DNA of 64,000 nt from Clostridia bacterium (GTDB lineage Bacteria > Bacillota > Clostridia > TANB77 > CAG-508). Below the pieces are notes generated by a model. The model was not told where the DNA came from and did no database searches. It worked only from the letters and a program-made list of their open reading frames with translations. The position numbers were made by a program, and so were the translations under genes. The stretch covers positions 62,001 through 126,000 of the forward strand of contig JAFXPH010000004.1 in the NCBI GenBank assembly GCA_017528085.1. Direction: 5' to 3'. Below are positions 24,809 to 34,074 of the stretch, piece after piece; position 1 is the first letter of the stretch, and each line of letters begins with the position of its first letter.

Positions 24809-27511
24809 TTGAAAGAAAAATTAGTAGTAATCGATGGTAATAGTATTTTAAATAGAGCATTTTATGGAATTATGGGTTCAAAAATGTTAATGACTGCAGA
24901 TGGAACATATACAAATGCTGTTTATGGTTTTTTAGCAATACTATTTAAGTTATTAGAAGAAGTAGATCCAAAGTATTTAGTAGTTGCATTTGATGTTAAC
25001 AAACCTACAAAAAGACATGAAATGTACAAAGACTATAAGGGCACTAGAAAAGGAATGCCTGAAGAACTTAAAATGCAAATGCCAATTATTAAAGATGTGT
25101 TAGCAGCAATGAATATTTGTGTCATGACTAAAGAAGGATACGAAGCAGATGATATTTTAGGAACACTTTCTAAATATGGTGAAGAACAAGGATTAGATGT
25201 TATACTTCTTACTGGTGATAGAGATTCATTTCAACTTGCATCTGATCATACAGTTATTAGAATTCCTAGAACAAAAGGAGGAAAAACTGAGACTGATATC
25301 TTTGATAAAGATAAGATAAAAGAAGTGTATGGACTTTTACCAAAACAAATGATAGAAGTTAAAGCTCTTCAAGGTGATGCATCAGATAATATACCAGGTG
25401 TACCAGGTATTGGTGAAAAGACAGCTCTTACTCTTATTCAAGAATATGGTTCAGTTGATAATTTATATAAAGATATTGAATCAAGTGATACTAAAATTAA
25501 AGGAAAGCAATTAGAAAACTTAATTAACAATAAGGAACTTGCATATCTTTCAAGAACTCTTGGAACAATTGATAGAGATGCACCAATAGAAAAAGATTTA
25601 AAACTATATGAAGTTGTTCCATGGAACAGAAAAGAAGTTTTTGCAATATTTAAAGAACTTAGATTTAATCGTTATATAGAAAGATTTGAATTAGATAAAG
25701 AAGTGATAGATGACGTTAAATCTAAAGAAGTATCTTTAGAATATTCAAAAGAATATGTTGAAGAAAATGAAAAAGAAGTTTTAGATAGAATCTTAAAGAC
25801 AGGTAAACTTTATTACTCATTCGAAACAAGAAAAGATGACAACTTAGATTTAATATTCTTTGAAAATATTAAATATGCAAATATTTATTCAGAAGAAGAA
25901 AGTAAAGTCTACACATTTAAATTTGGCAAGGAATTATTTAAAGATGTATTTGAGAATAAAGAAATAGAAAAATATGGATGTAAAATGAAACATGATTACA
26001 TTTTACTAAAGCAAGCAGGAATAACTATGCAAAATATCAAGTATGATATTTCTATTGCTGCATATTTAATAAACTCTAATTTAAATGCATATAAAGTAGA
26101 AGATATAGCAAGAGATTATTTATCATATGATATTACTACTTTAGATCAAAAAGAAAATGACAGTAACGTACAAACAAGTCTTTTTGATGAAGTAGCAGAA
26201 GTAGATGTGCCTAGTGAAAAAGACATAGCTAAAGCATATGTTATTTATAAATCAATTGAAATTCTATCTGAAAAGTTAAAAGAAATCGAAGCAGAAAAAT
26301 TATTCTATGAAATAGAAATGCCCTGTGTTGAAGTTCTTGCTGATATGCAATGGGAAGGCATCTTTATTGATGAAAAAGAATTAATTAAATTTGGTGGTAA
26401 GTTAAAGAAAAAATTAGAAGAGCTTACAATAGATATTTATGAAGCAGCAGGTGAGGAGTTTAATATTAACTCTCCAAAACAACTAGGTGCAATTCTATTT
26501 GAGAAGATGAAACTTCCAATTATGAAAAAGACTAAATCAGGTTATGCAACTGATGTAGAAACATTAGAAAAACTAAGACCATTTAGTAATATCATAGATA
26601 AGATTTTAGATTATAGACAAGTACAAAAACTAAATTCAACATATGTTGAGGGAATGATTCCACATATTAATGAAAAAACAGGCAGAATTCATACAACATT
26701 CCATCAAACAGTAACAGCAACAGGAAGACTTTCATCATCAGATCCAAACTTACAAAATATTCCAACAAGAACAGAACTTGGAAAGAAATTAAGAAAAGTA
26801 TTTAAAGCTGAAGATGGTAAAATATTCCTAGATGCAGATTATTCTCAAATTGAACTTAGAGTTTTAGCTGCAGTATCTGGAGATGCTAATATGGTTGAAG
26901 CATTTAAAGAAGGAATTGATATTCACACATCAACAGCATCTAAAATATTCGATGTTCCAATTGAGGAAGTGTCAAAACAATTAAGAAGTAAAGCTAAAGC
27001 TGTAAATTTTGGTATTGTTTATGGTATTTCTGATTTCGGACTTTCAGAACAAGTTGGAATTAATATCAAAGAAGCTAAAAAATATATTGAGCAATACTTA
27101 GATAAATATTCTGGTATTAAAAACTATATGTCTGAGATTGTTGAATCTACAAAGAAAAAAGGATATGTATCAACTCTACTTGGTAGAAGAAGATATATAC
27201 CAGAACTTCAATCTAGCAACTTTATGGTAAGAAAATTTGGTGAAAGAGCAGCTATGAATACACCAATTCAAGGTACTGCTGCAGATATCATAAAGATTGC
27301 TATGGTAAATGTATATAAAACTCTAAAAGAAAATAACTTGAAATCAAAAATTGTTCTTCAAATTCATGATGAGCTATTAATAGAGACATTAGAAGAAGAA
27401 AAAGAAGAAGTAAAGGAAATATTAAAGAGTTGCATGGAAAATGCAATTAAACTTGAAGTTCCATTAAATGTTGAAGTAGAAGAAGGAAAAAATTGGTTCC
27501 AAGCAAAATAG
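24809..27511 (+). CDS. polA: DNA polymerase I
   Basis: This 900-residue protein has the PolA layout. A 5'-3' flap exonuclease makes up about 1-290 (VVIDGNSILNRAFYG, ALQGDASDNIPGVPGIGEKTA). A 3'-5' exonuclease-like domain spans about 300-490. The polymerase domain fills about 520-900 (DADYSQIELRVLAA motif A, RSKAKAVNFGIVYGIS motif B, QIHDELLIE motif C). The Exo I motif DxE is degraded to SFET, so proofreading is probably absent, as in many Gram-positive PolA enzymes. The start codon is TTG with CAGGAGGAAA ideally placed. It repairs gaps and removes RNA primers. The following cassette has its own promoter. Confidence 0.96.
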   Translation: MKEKLVVIDGNSILNRAFYGIMGSKMLMTADGTYTNAVYGFLAILFKLLEEVDPKYLVVAFDVNKPTKRHEMYKDYKGTRKGMPEELKMQMPIIKDVLAAMNICVMTKEGYEADDILGTLSKYGEEQGLDVILLTGDRDSFQLASDHTVIRIPRTKGGKTETDIFDKDKIKEVYGLLPKQMIEVKALQGDASDNIPGVPGIGEKTALTLIQEYGSVDNLYKDIESSDTKIKGKQLENLINNKELAYLSRTLGTIDRDAPIEKDLKLYEVVPWNRKEVFAIFKELRFNRYIERFELDKEVIDDVKSKEVSLEYSKEYVEENEKEVLDRILKTGKLYYSFETRKDDNLDLIFFENIKYANIYSEEESKVYTFKFGKELFKDVFENKEIEKYGCKMKHDYILLKQAGITMQNIKYDISIAAYLINSNLNAYKVEDIARDYLSYDITTLDQKENDSNVQTSLFDEVAEVDVPSEKDIAKAYVIYKSIEILSEKLKEIEAEKLFYEIEMPCVEVLADMQWEGIFIDEKELIKFGGKLKKKLEELTIDIYEAAGEEFNINSPKQLGAILFEKMKLPIMKKTKSGYATDVETLEKLRPFSNIIDKILDYRQVQKLNSTYVEGMIPHINEKTGRIHTTFHQTVTATGRLSSSDPNLQNIPTRTELGKKLRKVFKAEDGKIFLDADYSQIELRVLAAVSGDANMVEAFKEGIDIHTSTASKIFDVPIEEVSKQLRSKAKAVNFGIVYGISDFGLSEQVGINIKEAKKYIEQYLDKYSGIKNYMSEIVESTKKKGYVSTLLGRRRYIPELQSSNFMVRKFGERAAMNTPIQGTAADIIKIAMVNVYKTLKENNLKSKIVLQIHDELLIETLEEEKEEVKEILKSCMENAIKLEVPLNVEVEEGKNWFQAK

Positions 27512-27527
27512 AAAAAGTTTACATAAA

Positions 27528-27577
27528 TTGAACTTTTATTCATAATGTGCTATAATGTATGTGTAACTTAGTTACAC
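27528..27577 (+). promoter_or_regulatory. Cassette promoter with palindrome at the transcription start
   Basis: TTGAAC (27528-27533), 17 bp and TATAAT (27551-27556). A TTTACATAA element lies directly upstream at 27518-27526. A perfect inverted repeat GTGTAAC-TTA-GTTACAC spans 27561-27577, over the expected start site, so it could be a repressor site or a 5' hairpin. Confidence 0.7.
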
Positions 27578-27600
27578 ATAAGACGAAGGGAGTATACTTT

Positions 27601-27939
27601 ATGAAGAAGACATTTTTACGGAACGACAGTTGCAAGATTTTCCTTTTAACCACCTACCCTGAAGGTAGTGAACTCGATGATGTACTGGAAGCAGCATATA
27701 GAATGCCAAGCCTCGGAAACATCGCAGTGGTTATGCTTGGAGCTGAAGGGTATCCGATTGTTCACATCAGAGTCTTAACTGATACTGAAGACTATGATGA
27801 AGCAATGAGATTCTTGAAAGAGGCCATTGTGTCTGATGCATTTATCATTCATGAACTGAAGATGCAAGCAATCATGGACAGAGATGATATCCCCGTACAG
27901 AAGATACTTATAGAGTATTTGGAAGAAGAAGGTTACTAA
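27601..27939 (+). CDS. Unknown 112-residue protein on a foreign-looking cassette
   Basis: This 112-residue soluble alpha/beta protein has no family I recognise. Visible segments are KIFLLTTYPEGSELDDVLE, a central hydrophobic strand (NIAVVMLG) and a C-terminal helical half. The ATG at 27601 is chosen because CGAAGGGAG precedes it; an upstream in-frame ATG would lie inside the leader palindrome. Codons such as CGG, CTC, CCG and ATC, rare in neighbouring genes, are used freely. The unit carries its own promoter and terminator and sits between polA and metK. Probably horizontally acquired. Confidence 0.7.
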   Translation: MKKTFLRNDSCKIFLLTTYPEGSELDDVLEAAYRMPSLGNIAVVMLGAEGYPIVHIRVLTDTEDYDEAMRFLKEAIVSDAFIIHELKMQAIMDRDDIPVQKILIEYLEEEGY

Positions 27940-27976
27940 AAAAGATTCCCTTGTAAGGAGGGATGACGTCTTAGGG

Positions 27977-28009
27977 CAGGAGAGGAGTATCTCCTGTCTT
28001 TCTCTTTTT
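27977..28009 (+). terminator. Intrinsic terminator of the polA-metK cassette
   Basis: CAGGAGA and TCTCCTG (27977-27996) pair around GGAGTA, followed by TCTTTCTCTTTTT. Confidence 0.8.
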
Positions 28010-28013
28010 ATGA

Positions 28014-28042
28014 TTGACATAAATAAAAAACTATAGTAAAAT
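28014..28042 (+). promoter_or_regulatory. Promoter of metK
   Basis: A consensus TTGACA (28014-28019), 17 bp, then TAAAAT (28037-28042), directly upstream of the SAM riboswitch. Confidence 0.8.
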
Positions 28043-28069
28043 AAACCTACTTCGAAAGAAGAATAAAAT

Positions 28070-28223
28070 TAGAATATATGTTATCAAGAGTGGACGAGAG
28101 AATCGGCTTTATGACTCCACAGCAACCTAAGTTTTAAGGTGCTAATACCGACAAAGCAAAAGCTTTGAATGATGATTTAAAAATAGATTTTAAGGCCTTT
28201 GCGATTTTAAGCAAAGGTTTTTT
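28070..28223 (+). promoter_or_regulatory. SAM-I (S-box) riboswitch with terminator, controlling metK
   Basis: The leader has the conserved SAM-I core: TTATCAAGAGTGG (28081-28093), the GAGAGAATCGGC loop region, CAGCAACC (28119-28126), AAGGTGCTAATACC (28136-28149) and a closing TGATGAT. By established knowledge it binds S-adenosylmethionine. The expression platform is a terminator, CCTTTGC (28196-28202) pairing with GCAAAGG (28211-28217) and followed by a T tract. SAM should therefore switch metK off. Aptamer borders are approximate. Confidence 0.95.
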
Positions 28224-28267
28224 GTTTCTATAGAAAATTAATGAGACATATATGGAAAGGAAAAATT

Positions 28268-29377
28268 ATGAGAAGATTTTTTACATCAGAGAGTGTAACA
28301 GAAGGGCATCCAGATAAGTTATGTGATTTAATATCAGATTCTATTTTGGATGAATGCTTAATGCAAGATGAAAATTCAAGGGTAGCTATGGAGACTTTTG
28401 CAAGTGGTAACAAGATTACTATTGCAGGGCAATTAACATCAACAGCAAGAATTAAATTATCAGAGATTGTTAGAAATACTATAAAAGAAATTGGCTATGA
28501 TAATGCTGAAACTGATATCGATTATAGAACTTGTGAGATATCAGCTGATATTACAAGACAAAGTCCTGATATAGCAATGGGAGTTGATATAGGTGGTGCA
28601 GGAGATCAAGGTATCATGTTTGGATATGCCTGTGATGAAACTGAAGAATATATGCCATATGCAATATCAATGGCTCATAAACTATCAAAAAGATTAACAG
28701 AAGTAAGAAAAGAAAAAATTATTCCATATTTAAGACCAGATGGAAAAACACAAGTAACAGTTGAATATTCAGAAGACGGAAAACCAATTAGAATTGAAAC
28801 AATTTTAATTTCTACACAACATTTAGATACTGTAACTATTGAAAAACTTAAAGAAGACATTAAAAAGCATGTAATAGATGCAGTTATACCAAGCAATATG
28901 ATAGATGAGAATACAAATATCTATGTAAATCCTACAGGAAGATTTGTTATCGGTGGACCACTAGGTGATACAGGTTTAACTGGAAGAAAGATAATAGTAG
29001 ATACTTACGGTGGATATGCTCGTCATGGAGGTGGATGTTTCTCAGGAAAAGATGCAAGTAAAGTTGATAGATCAGCTGCATATATGGCTAGATTTATTGC
29101 AAAAAATATAGTAGCAAATGGACTAGCTAAAAAATGTGAACTTCAACTTTCATATGCAATTGGTATGGCAGAACCACTTTCAATTTACATTGAAACGTTT
29201 GGAACAGGAACTGTTTCAGATGAGGAAATAGTAAAGTTAATTAGAGAAAAATTTGATTTAACTCCAAATGGAATTATTAAATATTTAGACTTAAAGAAAC
29301 CAATCTATAGAAAAACTACAAACTATGGTCACTTTGGAAAACCAGATTTACCATGGGAACAAATTATTAAATTATAA
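28268..29377 (+). CDS. metK: S-adenosylmethionine synthetase
   Basis: This 369-residue enzyme makes S-adenosylmethionine from methionine and ATP. Family marks are [16 protein letters not shown] at the start, [12 protein letters not shown] (about 110-121), and [19 protein letters not shown] in the P-loop-like region, with the C-terminus [12 protein letters not shown]. The length is slightly short for the family but all main motifs are present. The ATG at 28268 has GGAAAGG upstream; an earlier in-frame ATG at 28241 has no ribosome site. Control is by the SAM-I riboswitch directly upstream. Confidence 0.97.
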   Translation: MRRFFTSESVTEGHPDKLCDLISDSILDECLMQDENSRVAMETFASGNKITIAGQLTSTARIKLSEIVRNTIKEIGYDNAETDIDYRTCEISADITRQSPDIAMGVDIGGAGDQGIMFGYACDETEEYMPYAISMAHKLSKRLTEVRKEKIIPYLRPDGKTQVTVEYSEDGKPIRIETILISTQHLDTVTIEKLKEDIKKHVIDAVIPSNMIDENTNIYVNPTGRFVIGGPLGDTGLTGRKIIVDTYGGYARHGGGCFSGKDASKVDRSAAYMARFIAKNIVANGLAKKCELQLSYAIGMAEPLSIYIETFGTGTVSDEEIVKLIREKFDLTPNGIIKYLDLKKPIYRKTTNYGHFGKPDLPWEQIIKL

Positions 29378-29381
29378 AACT

Positions 29382-29414
29382 AATAAGCCAAAGATTTTCT
29401 TTGGCTTATTTTAT
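29382..29414 (+). terminator. Intrinsic terminator after metK
   Basis: AATAAGCCAAAG and CTTTGGCTTATT form a 12-bp stem followed by TTA/T-rich sequence. Confidence 0.8.
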
Positions 29415-29479
29415 TGAACAAAAAAATTATTAATGGTAAAATTTTACTATAAATAAAATACAGAAGACGAGGATAAAAA

Positions 29480-30796
29480 ATGAGAGAAGTAAGTTTAGAT
29501 GAACTATCTAAAAAAAGAAGTGAATACTATCAAAATATTAAGTTTACTATTTCAAGAAGAGCTTTAAATAGAACGAAGATATCAGAGCTTACACATGTAA
29601 GTGAACAATATCCAAAAACTAGATATTACTTTTCAAATTCTATTAAGACAATGGAAGCAACTAACCAAATGTCTAGTGGAAGATGTTGGATATTTGCAGG
29701 ACTAAATATATTAAGAGAAAATGTAGCTAAAAGATATAATATTAAAGATTTTGAACTATCTCAAAACTATGTAGCTTTCTATGACAAACTTGAAAAATGT
29801 AATTACTTTATAGAGTCTATTATAAAACTAAGAACAGTAAATAAATTTGATAGAACTTTTAATCTAATTTTATCAAATGGAATTACTGATGGTGGCCAAT
29901 GGGATATGTTTGTAAATATTATCAAAAAATATGGTGTTGTACCTAAAGATGCATTCCCAGAAACATATCAAAGTTCTAATACTAAAGAAATAGATGCTAT
30001 TATAAATAGATATTTAAGAAAAACAGCATGCATAATAAGAAAAGGCGTAAATACTGATTTAGATGGAATAAAATCAAAAGCTATGCAAGAAATATATGAA
30101 ATCTTGTGTACTGCTTTTGGAGTTCCACCAGAAGTTATAGACTTTGAATATGAGGATAAAGATGAAAAATACCATGTATATAAAAATATTACGCCAGTAG
30201 AATTTTTAAAAGACTTTGTTGAGTTTGACTATGATAATTATGTAAGTATCATAAATGCTCCAACAAAAGATAAACCATTTAATGAAACATATACAGTTCA
30301 ATTTTTAGGTAATGTTATCGAAGGAAAACCTATTAAGTATTTAAATTTAGATTTAAAAAGATTTAAAGAACTAGTAGTAAATCAAATAGTAGATGGCGAA
30401 GTGGTTTGGTTTGGATCAGATTGCTCTCAATATCAAGATAGAGCAGGTGGAGTTTGGGATGATGAAACATTTGACGAAAATACTCTATTCCAAATAGATG
30501 ATAATATGAGTAAAGATGAGATGTTAGATTATTGGGAAAGTGCAATGAACCATGCAATGCTATTTACTGGAGTAAATATAGAAGATGGACAAACAACTAA
30601 ATGGAAAATTCAAAATAGTTGGGGAAAAGATCATGCATTTAAAGGGTATCATGTAGCTACAGATTCTTGGTTTGATAAATATGTTTATCAAGCAGTTATA
30701 AATAAGAAGTACTTAACAGAAGAAGAACTTGGATACTTAAAAATGGAACCAAATAAACTTGATTTATGGGATCCTATGGGAACATTAGCAGACTAA
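29480..30796 (+). CDS. pepC: Aminopeptidase C / bleomycin-hydrolase-type cysteine peptidase
   Basis: This 438-residue peptidase family C1B enzyme has the catalytic Cys69 in SSGRCWIFAG, a His in ESAMNHAMLFTG and an Asn in IQNSWGKDHAFKG. By family knowledge it is a hexameric cytoplasmic aminopeptidase with a central cavity whose C-terminus guides specificity. The length is typical. It is a single-gene unit, followed by a clear terminator, and sits before a second aminopeptidase gene with a separate promoter. Confidence 0.95.
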   Translation: MREVSLDELSKKRSEYYQNIKFTISRRALNRTKISELTHVSEQYPKTRYYFSNSIKTMEATNQMSSGRCWIFAGLNILRENVAKRYNIKDFELSQNYVAFYDKLEKCNYFIESIIKLRTVNKFDRTFNLILSNGITDGGQWDMFVNIIKKYGVVPKDAFPETYQSSNTKEIDAIINRYLRKTACIIRKGVNTDLDGIKSKAMQEIYEILCTAFGVPPEVIDFEYEDKDEKYHVYKNITPVEFLKDFVEFDYDNYVSIINAPTKDKPFNETYTVQFLGNVIEGKPIKYLNLDLKRFKELVVNQIVDGEVVWFGSDCSQYQDRAGGVWDDETFDENTLFQIDDNMSKDEMLDYWESAMNHAMLFTGVNIEDGQTTKWKIQNSWGKDHAFKGYHVATDSWFDKYVYQAVINKKYLTEEELGYLKMEPNKLDLWDPMGTLAD

Positions 30797-30800
30797 ATAA

Positions 30801-30832
30801 AAAAAGATAAGGCTTTTACCTTATCTTTTTTT
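30801..30832 (+). terminator. Intrinsic terminator after pepC
   Basis: AAAAAGATAAGG and CCTTATCTTTTT pair around CTTTTA, followed by T. Confidence 0.85.
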
Positions 30833-30834
30833 GT

Positions 30835-30863
30835 TTGACTTAAAAGAGTTTTTTAGATATTAT
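30835..30863 (+). promoter_or_regulatory. Promoter of the M29 aminopeptidase gene
   Basis: TTGACT (30835-30840), 17 bp, TATTAT (30858-30863). Confidence 0.7.
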
Positions 30864-30901
30864 TTATCGTAAGAAAAATAATATTTTTAGAGGAGAAATA
30901 T

Positions 30902-32017
30902 ATGGTAGACGAAAGAATAAAAAAATTAGCTTACAATTTAGTAAGCTATAGTACTAAAGTTAAAAAAGGTGAAAAGGTTTTAATAGACTTATTTGGACAA
31001 GAAGCAATTCCTTTAGGAAAAGAACTTGTTAAAGAAGTATATAATGCTGGAGGACTTCCAGTAGTTAAAATTTATAATGAAGAAATAACAAATGAGCTTA
31101 TTAAAGGTGGAAATAAAGAATCTTTTAATTTAACTCAAGATATAGACTTTTACGAGATGAATAAGATGGATGCATATATTGGAATTAGAGCATCAAAGAA
31201 TATAAATAACAATTCCAATATTCCTTCTGAGAAAATGAAAGAATATGAAAAAGAATATTTAGATAAAGTTTTAGATGAAAGAGTAGATAATACTAAATGG
31301 GTTATCTTAAGATATCCAAACGGTTCTATGGCACAACTTGCTAGAATGAACACATCAGACTTTGAAGATTTTTATTTCGATGTATGTAATTTAGATTATG
31401 CAAAGATGGATAAAGCAATGGATAATCTAAAAGGTTTAATGGAAAAAACAGATAAAGTTCATATAGTAGGACCAGGAACTGATCTTACATTTTCTATAAA
31501 AGGTATGGGTGGAATTAAATGTGCAGGAGAATTTAATATCCCTGATGGCGAGGTATATTCAGCACCTATTAAAGATTCTGTAAATGGAAAAATATCATAT
31601 AATGCATTCTCAACATATAGAAATTTTACATTCGATAATATTTGTTTAGAATTTAAAGATGGAAAAATAATTAAAGCTACAGCTAATAATACAGAAAAGA
31701 TTAATGAGATTTTAGATACAGATGAGGGAGCAAGATATATAGGAGAATTTGCTATTGGACTTAATCCATATATCAACCATCCAATGAATGATATTTTATT
31801 TGATGAAAAGATTGCAGGTTCATTCCACTTTACTCCAGGTAGAGCATATCAAGATATGTTTAATGGTAATATATCTTCAATTCACTGGGATTTAGTATGT
31901 ATCCAAACACCAGAATATGGTGGAGGAGAAATATACTTTGATGATGTTCTAATTAGAAAAGATGGTAAATTTGTATTACCAGAATTAGAATGCTTAAATC
32001 CAGAGAATTTAATGTAA
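30902..32017 (+). CDS. Aminopeptidase, M29 family (AmpS/PepS type)
   Basis: This 371-residue metallopeptidase of family M29 has the typical N-terminal region (KVKKGEKVLIDLFG), HIVGPGTDLTFSIKGM (about 181-196) and GEFNIPDGEVYSAP (about 204-217, metal-ligand Glu residues). AIGLNPYINHPMNDILFDEKIAGSFHF near the C-terminus provides the metal-binding His/Glu/Asp. It removes N-terminal residues in the cytoplasm using two divalent metals. AGAGGAGA precedes the ATG. The next gene begins 10 bp downstream in the same operon. Confidence 0.93.
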   Translation: MVDERIKKLAYNLVSYSTKVKKGEKVLIDLFGQEAIPLGKELVKEVYNAGGLPVVKIYNEEITNELIKGGNKESFNLTQDIDFYEMNKMDAYIGIRASKNINNNSNIPSEKMKEYEKEYLDKVLDERVDNTKWVILRYPNGSMAQLARMNTSDFEDFYFDVCNLDYAKMDKAMDNLKGLMEKTDKVHIVGPGTDLTFSIKGMGGIKCAGEFNIPDGEVYSAPIKDSVNGKISYNAFSTYRNFTFDNICLEFKDGKIIKATANNTEKINEILDTDEGARYIGEFAIGLNPYINHPMNDILFDEKIAGSFHFTPGRAYQDMFNGNISSIHWDLVCIQTPEYGGGEIYFDDVLIRKDGKFVLPELECLNPENLM

Positions 32018-32027
32018 GGAGAAGTTA

Positions 32028-32576
32028 ATGCCAGGATACGTAATACATTTAGCAATAGCAAAAGAGTATATTAAAAAACACAAAATTGAAGATAGATTAG
32101 AATTTTTAAAAGGTAGTATCGCACCTGATGGAAATCAAAATAAAGTTTTAAGTCATTATTCAATACATGGTACAAGTTCGGGTTCGAATCTATATTTGTT
32201 TTTACAGAAAAACAAGCTAGATAACGATTATAACAAAGGATACTTCTTACATCTTCTTTCAGACTTACTTTTCTACAATAAGTACTTTAGATTTATTGAA
32301 GAGGATAGGTTGGATATTAATGAAATTCATAGAGATTATGATAGAGTTAATAAATATATGTTAGAAGAATTTGATTTTAATGAAGATGAGAAGGAACTCA
32401 TTAAAAATCAATATTGGATAGTAGAAAACGAAGAGCCAGTATATTTAAAAATTGATAAAATCAATGAATTTATCGATATAGTATCAAACTACGATATTGA
32501 TGTATTAGAAAAAGAAGTTTTAAACTTAAAGAAAGATTTCATTCAAATATTTGATACAACTTATTATGAAAAATAA
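32028..32576 (+). CDS. Zinc-dependent phospholipase C-like / HD-like hydrolase, putative
   Basis: This 182-residue protein starts PGYVIHLAIAKEYIKKH, continues FLKGSIAPDGNQNKVLSHYSIHG and then YFLHLLSDLLFYNKYF. The spacing of His and Asp residues in helices matches the zinc-dependent phospholipase C-like family of Firmicutes. Unlike secreted phospholipases there is no signal peptide, so this is a cytoplasmic enzyme of unknown substrate. It is in an operon with the M29 aminopeptidase. Confidence 0.6.
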   Translation: MPGYVIHLAIAKEYIKKHKIEDRLEFLKGSIAPDGNQNKVLSHYSIHGTSSGSNLYLFLQKNKLDNDYNKGYFLHLLSDLLFYNKYFRFIEEDRLDINEIHRDYDRVNKYMLEEFDFNEDEKELIKNQYWIVENEEPVYLKIDKINEFIDIVSNYDIDVLEKEVLNLKKDFIQIFDTTYYEK

Positions 32577-32578
32577 TT

Positions 32579-32606
32579 AAAGAGCATACAAAAGTATGCT
32601 CTTTTT
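32579..32606 (+). terminator. Intrinsic terminator after the 32028 gene
   Basis: AAGAGCATAC and GTATGCTCTT with loop AAAA, then TTT. Confidence 0.85.
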
Positions 32607-32628
32607 ATGCACTGATTTACATAAAATC

Positions 32629-32657
32629 TTGAAATTATGACAAAAATTTGATATAAT
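32629..32657 (+). promoter_or_regulatory. Promoter of the MBL cassette
   Basis: TTGAAA (32629-32634), 17 bp, TATAAT (32652-32657). A TTTACATAA element occurs just upstream at 32616-32624, as near the other cassette promoters. Confidence 0.75.
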
Positions 32658-32702
32658 ATAAAAGCTTTTTAGGGTTTACCACATACTTAAGGAGGATTTA
32701 TT

Positions 32703-33677
32703 ATGGCAAGTGACATAGGTAATCGGAAAAAAAGACTTAAAGCGATAGTAGTAGCAATTATTGTGCTTGTTGGTGTGTATTTTGGATATGGTGATGAAAT
32801 AATCACTATCCTTGAAAACTATAATATAGACACTACACAAGTACAGGAGTACTTGGATGAATTTGATCAGAATAAACTGTATATGCACATGATAAATGTG
32901 GGTCAAGGAGATTCTTTTCTATTCGTTCAAGGTGACGAGACAGCACTTGTAGACTGCGGACCACAATCTGCCGGAGATGACGTAGTAAAATACTTAGATA
33001 AGCTTGGAATTGAAGAGCTAGATCTAGTAATTATCACTCATCCCCATGAAGATCATATGGGAGGCTTATACCAAGTACTTACAAACAAAAAAGTGGATAG
33101 AATCATAATGCCTAAAGTTAAACAAGGACTCGTTGTATCTCAATGGTATTTAAAAGATATTCGGCAAATCAAAACAAGTCGGATACCTGTTACATACCCA
33201 AATCTTAATGATGTATTTGAGATTGGAAGTTCAAAGTTTAAACTTGTTGGCATGATGACTTCCCGGGAAGTAAAAGACGACAACATCAACAACTATTCTT
33301 TGGTTTTCAAAGTGTCATTCGGGAATATGGATGTACTAATGACCGGTGATGCTGAAAAAGAACTCGAAGAAAAACTTGTAAAATCTGGAGCTGACATTGA
33401 TGCTGAAATCTTAAAGGTTGCACATCATGGAAGCAAAACTTCATCTACGGACGAATTTTTAGATGCGGTTAATCCAGATTACGCTCTTATTTCTGTCAAA
33501 CAAGGAAATGATTACAAACACCCCCACAAAGATACCATGGATAAGTTGGAGGAAAGGAGAATCATTTTATTTAGGACAGACGAACTAGGAACAGTCATTG
33601 CAACGATAGGGAGGAATAATGTAACTTTCGATAAGAAGACTTGCGACTATCTAAATGGATCGGAACTATGTACTTAA
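32703..33677 (+). CDS. ComEC/Rec2-like metallo-beta-lactamase-fold hydrolase, membrane-anchored
   Basis: This 324-residue protein has one N-terminal membrane helix (about 11-30) and an outside-facing metallo-beta-lactamase domain. INVGQGDSFLF and the metal motif HPHEDH (His113, His115, Asp117, His118) are followed by DVLMTGDAEKELEEKL and KVAHHGSKTSS, the pattern of the ComEC C-terminal nuclease-like domain. The channel part of ComEC is missing. By family knowledge it is a hydrolase, perhaps a nuclease or phosphodiesterase. GC-richer codons, its own promoter and terminator indicate acquisition. It is linked to the small gene downstream. Confidence 0.85.
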   Translation: MASDIGNRKKRLKAIVVAIIVLVGVYFGYGDEIITILENYNIDTTQVQEYLDEFDQNKLYMHMINVGQGDSFLFVQGDETALVDCGPQSAGDDVVKYLDKLGIEELDLVIITHPHEDHMGGLYQVLTNKKVDRIIMPKVKQGLVVSQWYLKDIRQIKTSRIPVTYPNLNDVFEIGSSKFKLVGMMTSREVKDDNINNYSLVFKVSFGNMDVLMTGDAEKELEEKLVKSGADIDAEILKVAHHGSKTSSTDEFLDAVNPDYALISVKQGNDYKHPHKDTMDKLEERRIILFRTDELGTVIATIGRNNVTFDKKTCDYLNGSELCT

Positions 33678-33693
33678 AGAGGAGGTACTTGTT

Positions 33694-33966
33694 ATGCTGA
33701 GCTATGCAACTATTGAAAGTATAGAGGGAGAAAAGGTCCGGCTTGAAGTAGAGAACGTACCATACCTTGAAAGCAAAGTGGATGACATGGGAAAAGAAAC
33801 CTTCATGGTTACTGTGAGCATGAGATTCTTTAACACTAGATTCTACGATATTAACTATGGAGACATATTCATCGTAGCTCATCAGGACCACGAGATTTTC
33901 TTTATCCTTTCGAAATCTGCAGAAGAGAAATGCAGAAGGGTGGAGTACTTGAGCTCTTTACTCTAA
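33694..33966 (+). CDS. Small partner protein of the MBL hydrolase (DUF3006-like, tentative)
   Basis: This 90-residue protein starts at ATG 33694, 8 bp after AGAGGAGG. It looks like a small beta-barrel: ATIESIEGEKVRLEVENVP, then INYGDIFIVAHQDHEIFFI, ending in a helix KCRRVEYLSSLL. In Firmicutes DUF3006 proteins of this size and shape often follow ComEC-like MBL genes. I propose that relation from context and pattern only. It begins 16 bp after the MBL gene and shares its cassette terminator. Confidence 0.55.
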   Translation: MLSYATIESIEGEKVRLEVENVPYLESKVDDMGKETFMVTVSMRFFNTRFYDINYGDIFIVAHQDHEIFFILSKSAEEKCRRVEYLSSLL

Positions 33967-33988
33967 GTAAGGACTAAAAGTCTTTTTT

Positions 33989-34023
33989 AGCAGGGGTAAG
34001 TAATACTTACCCCTGCTTTTTTT
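33989..34023 (+). terminator. Strong intrinsic terminator of the MBL cassette
   Basis: A 13-bp perfect stem, AGCAGGGGTAAGT and ACTTACCCCTGCT, with loop AAT, then TTTTTT. Confidence 0.92.
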
Positions 34024-34024
34024 A

Positions 34025-34053
34025 TGGACATTAATTTCTATTTATGATATGTT
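34025..34053 (+). promoter_or_regulatory. Promoter of the cytidylate-kinase-like gene
   Basis: TGGACA (34025-34030), 17 bp, TATGTT (34048-34053). Confidence 0.5.
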
Positions 34054-34074
34054 AAACAAAAGGGGAGTGATAAT

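Noticed and set aside
28241-28267. A longer metK N-terminus starting at the upstream ATG
   Set aside because: That ATG follows the riboswitch terminator closely and has no ribosome site, while ATG 28268 has GGAAAGG and gives the family's normal start.
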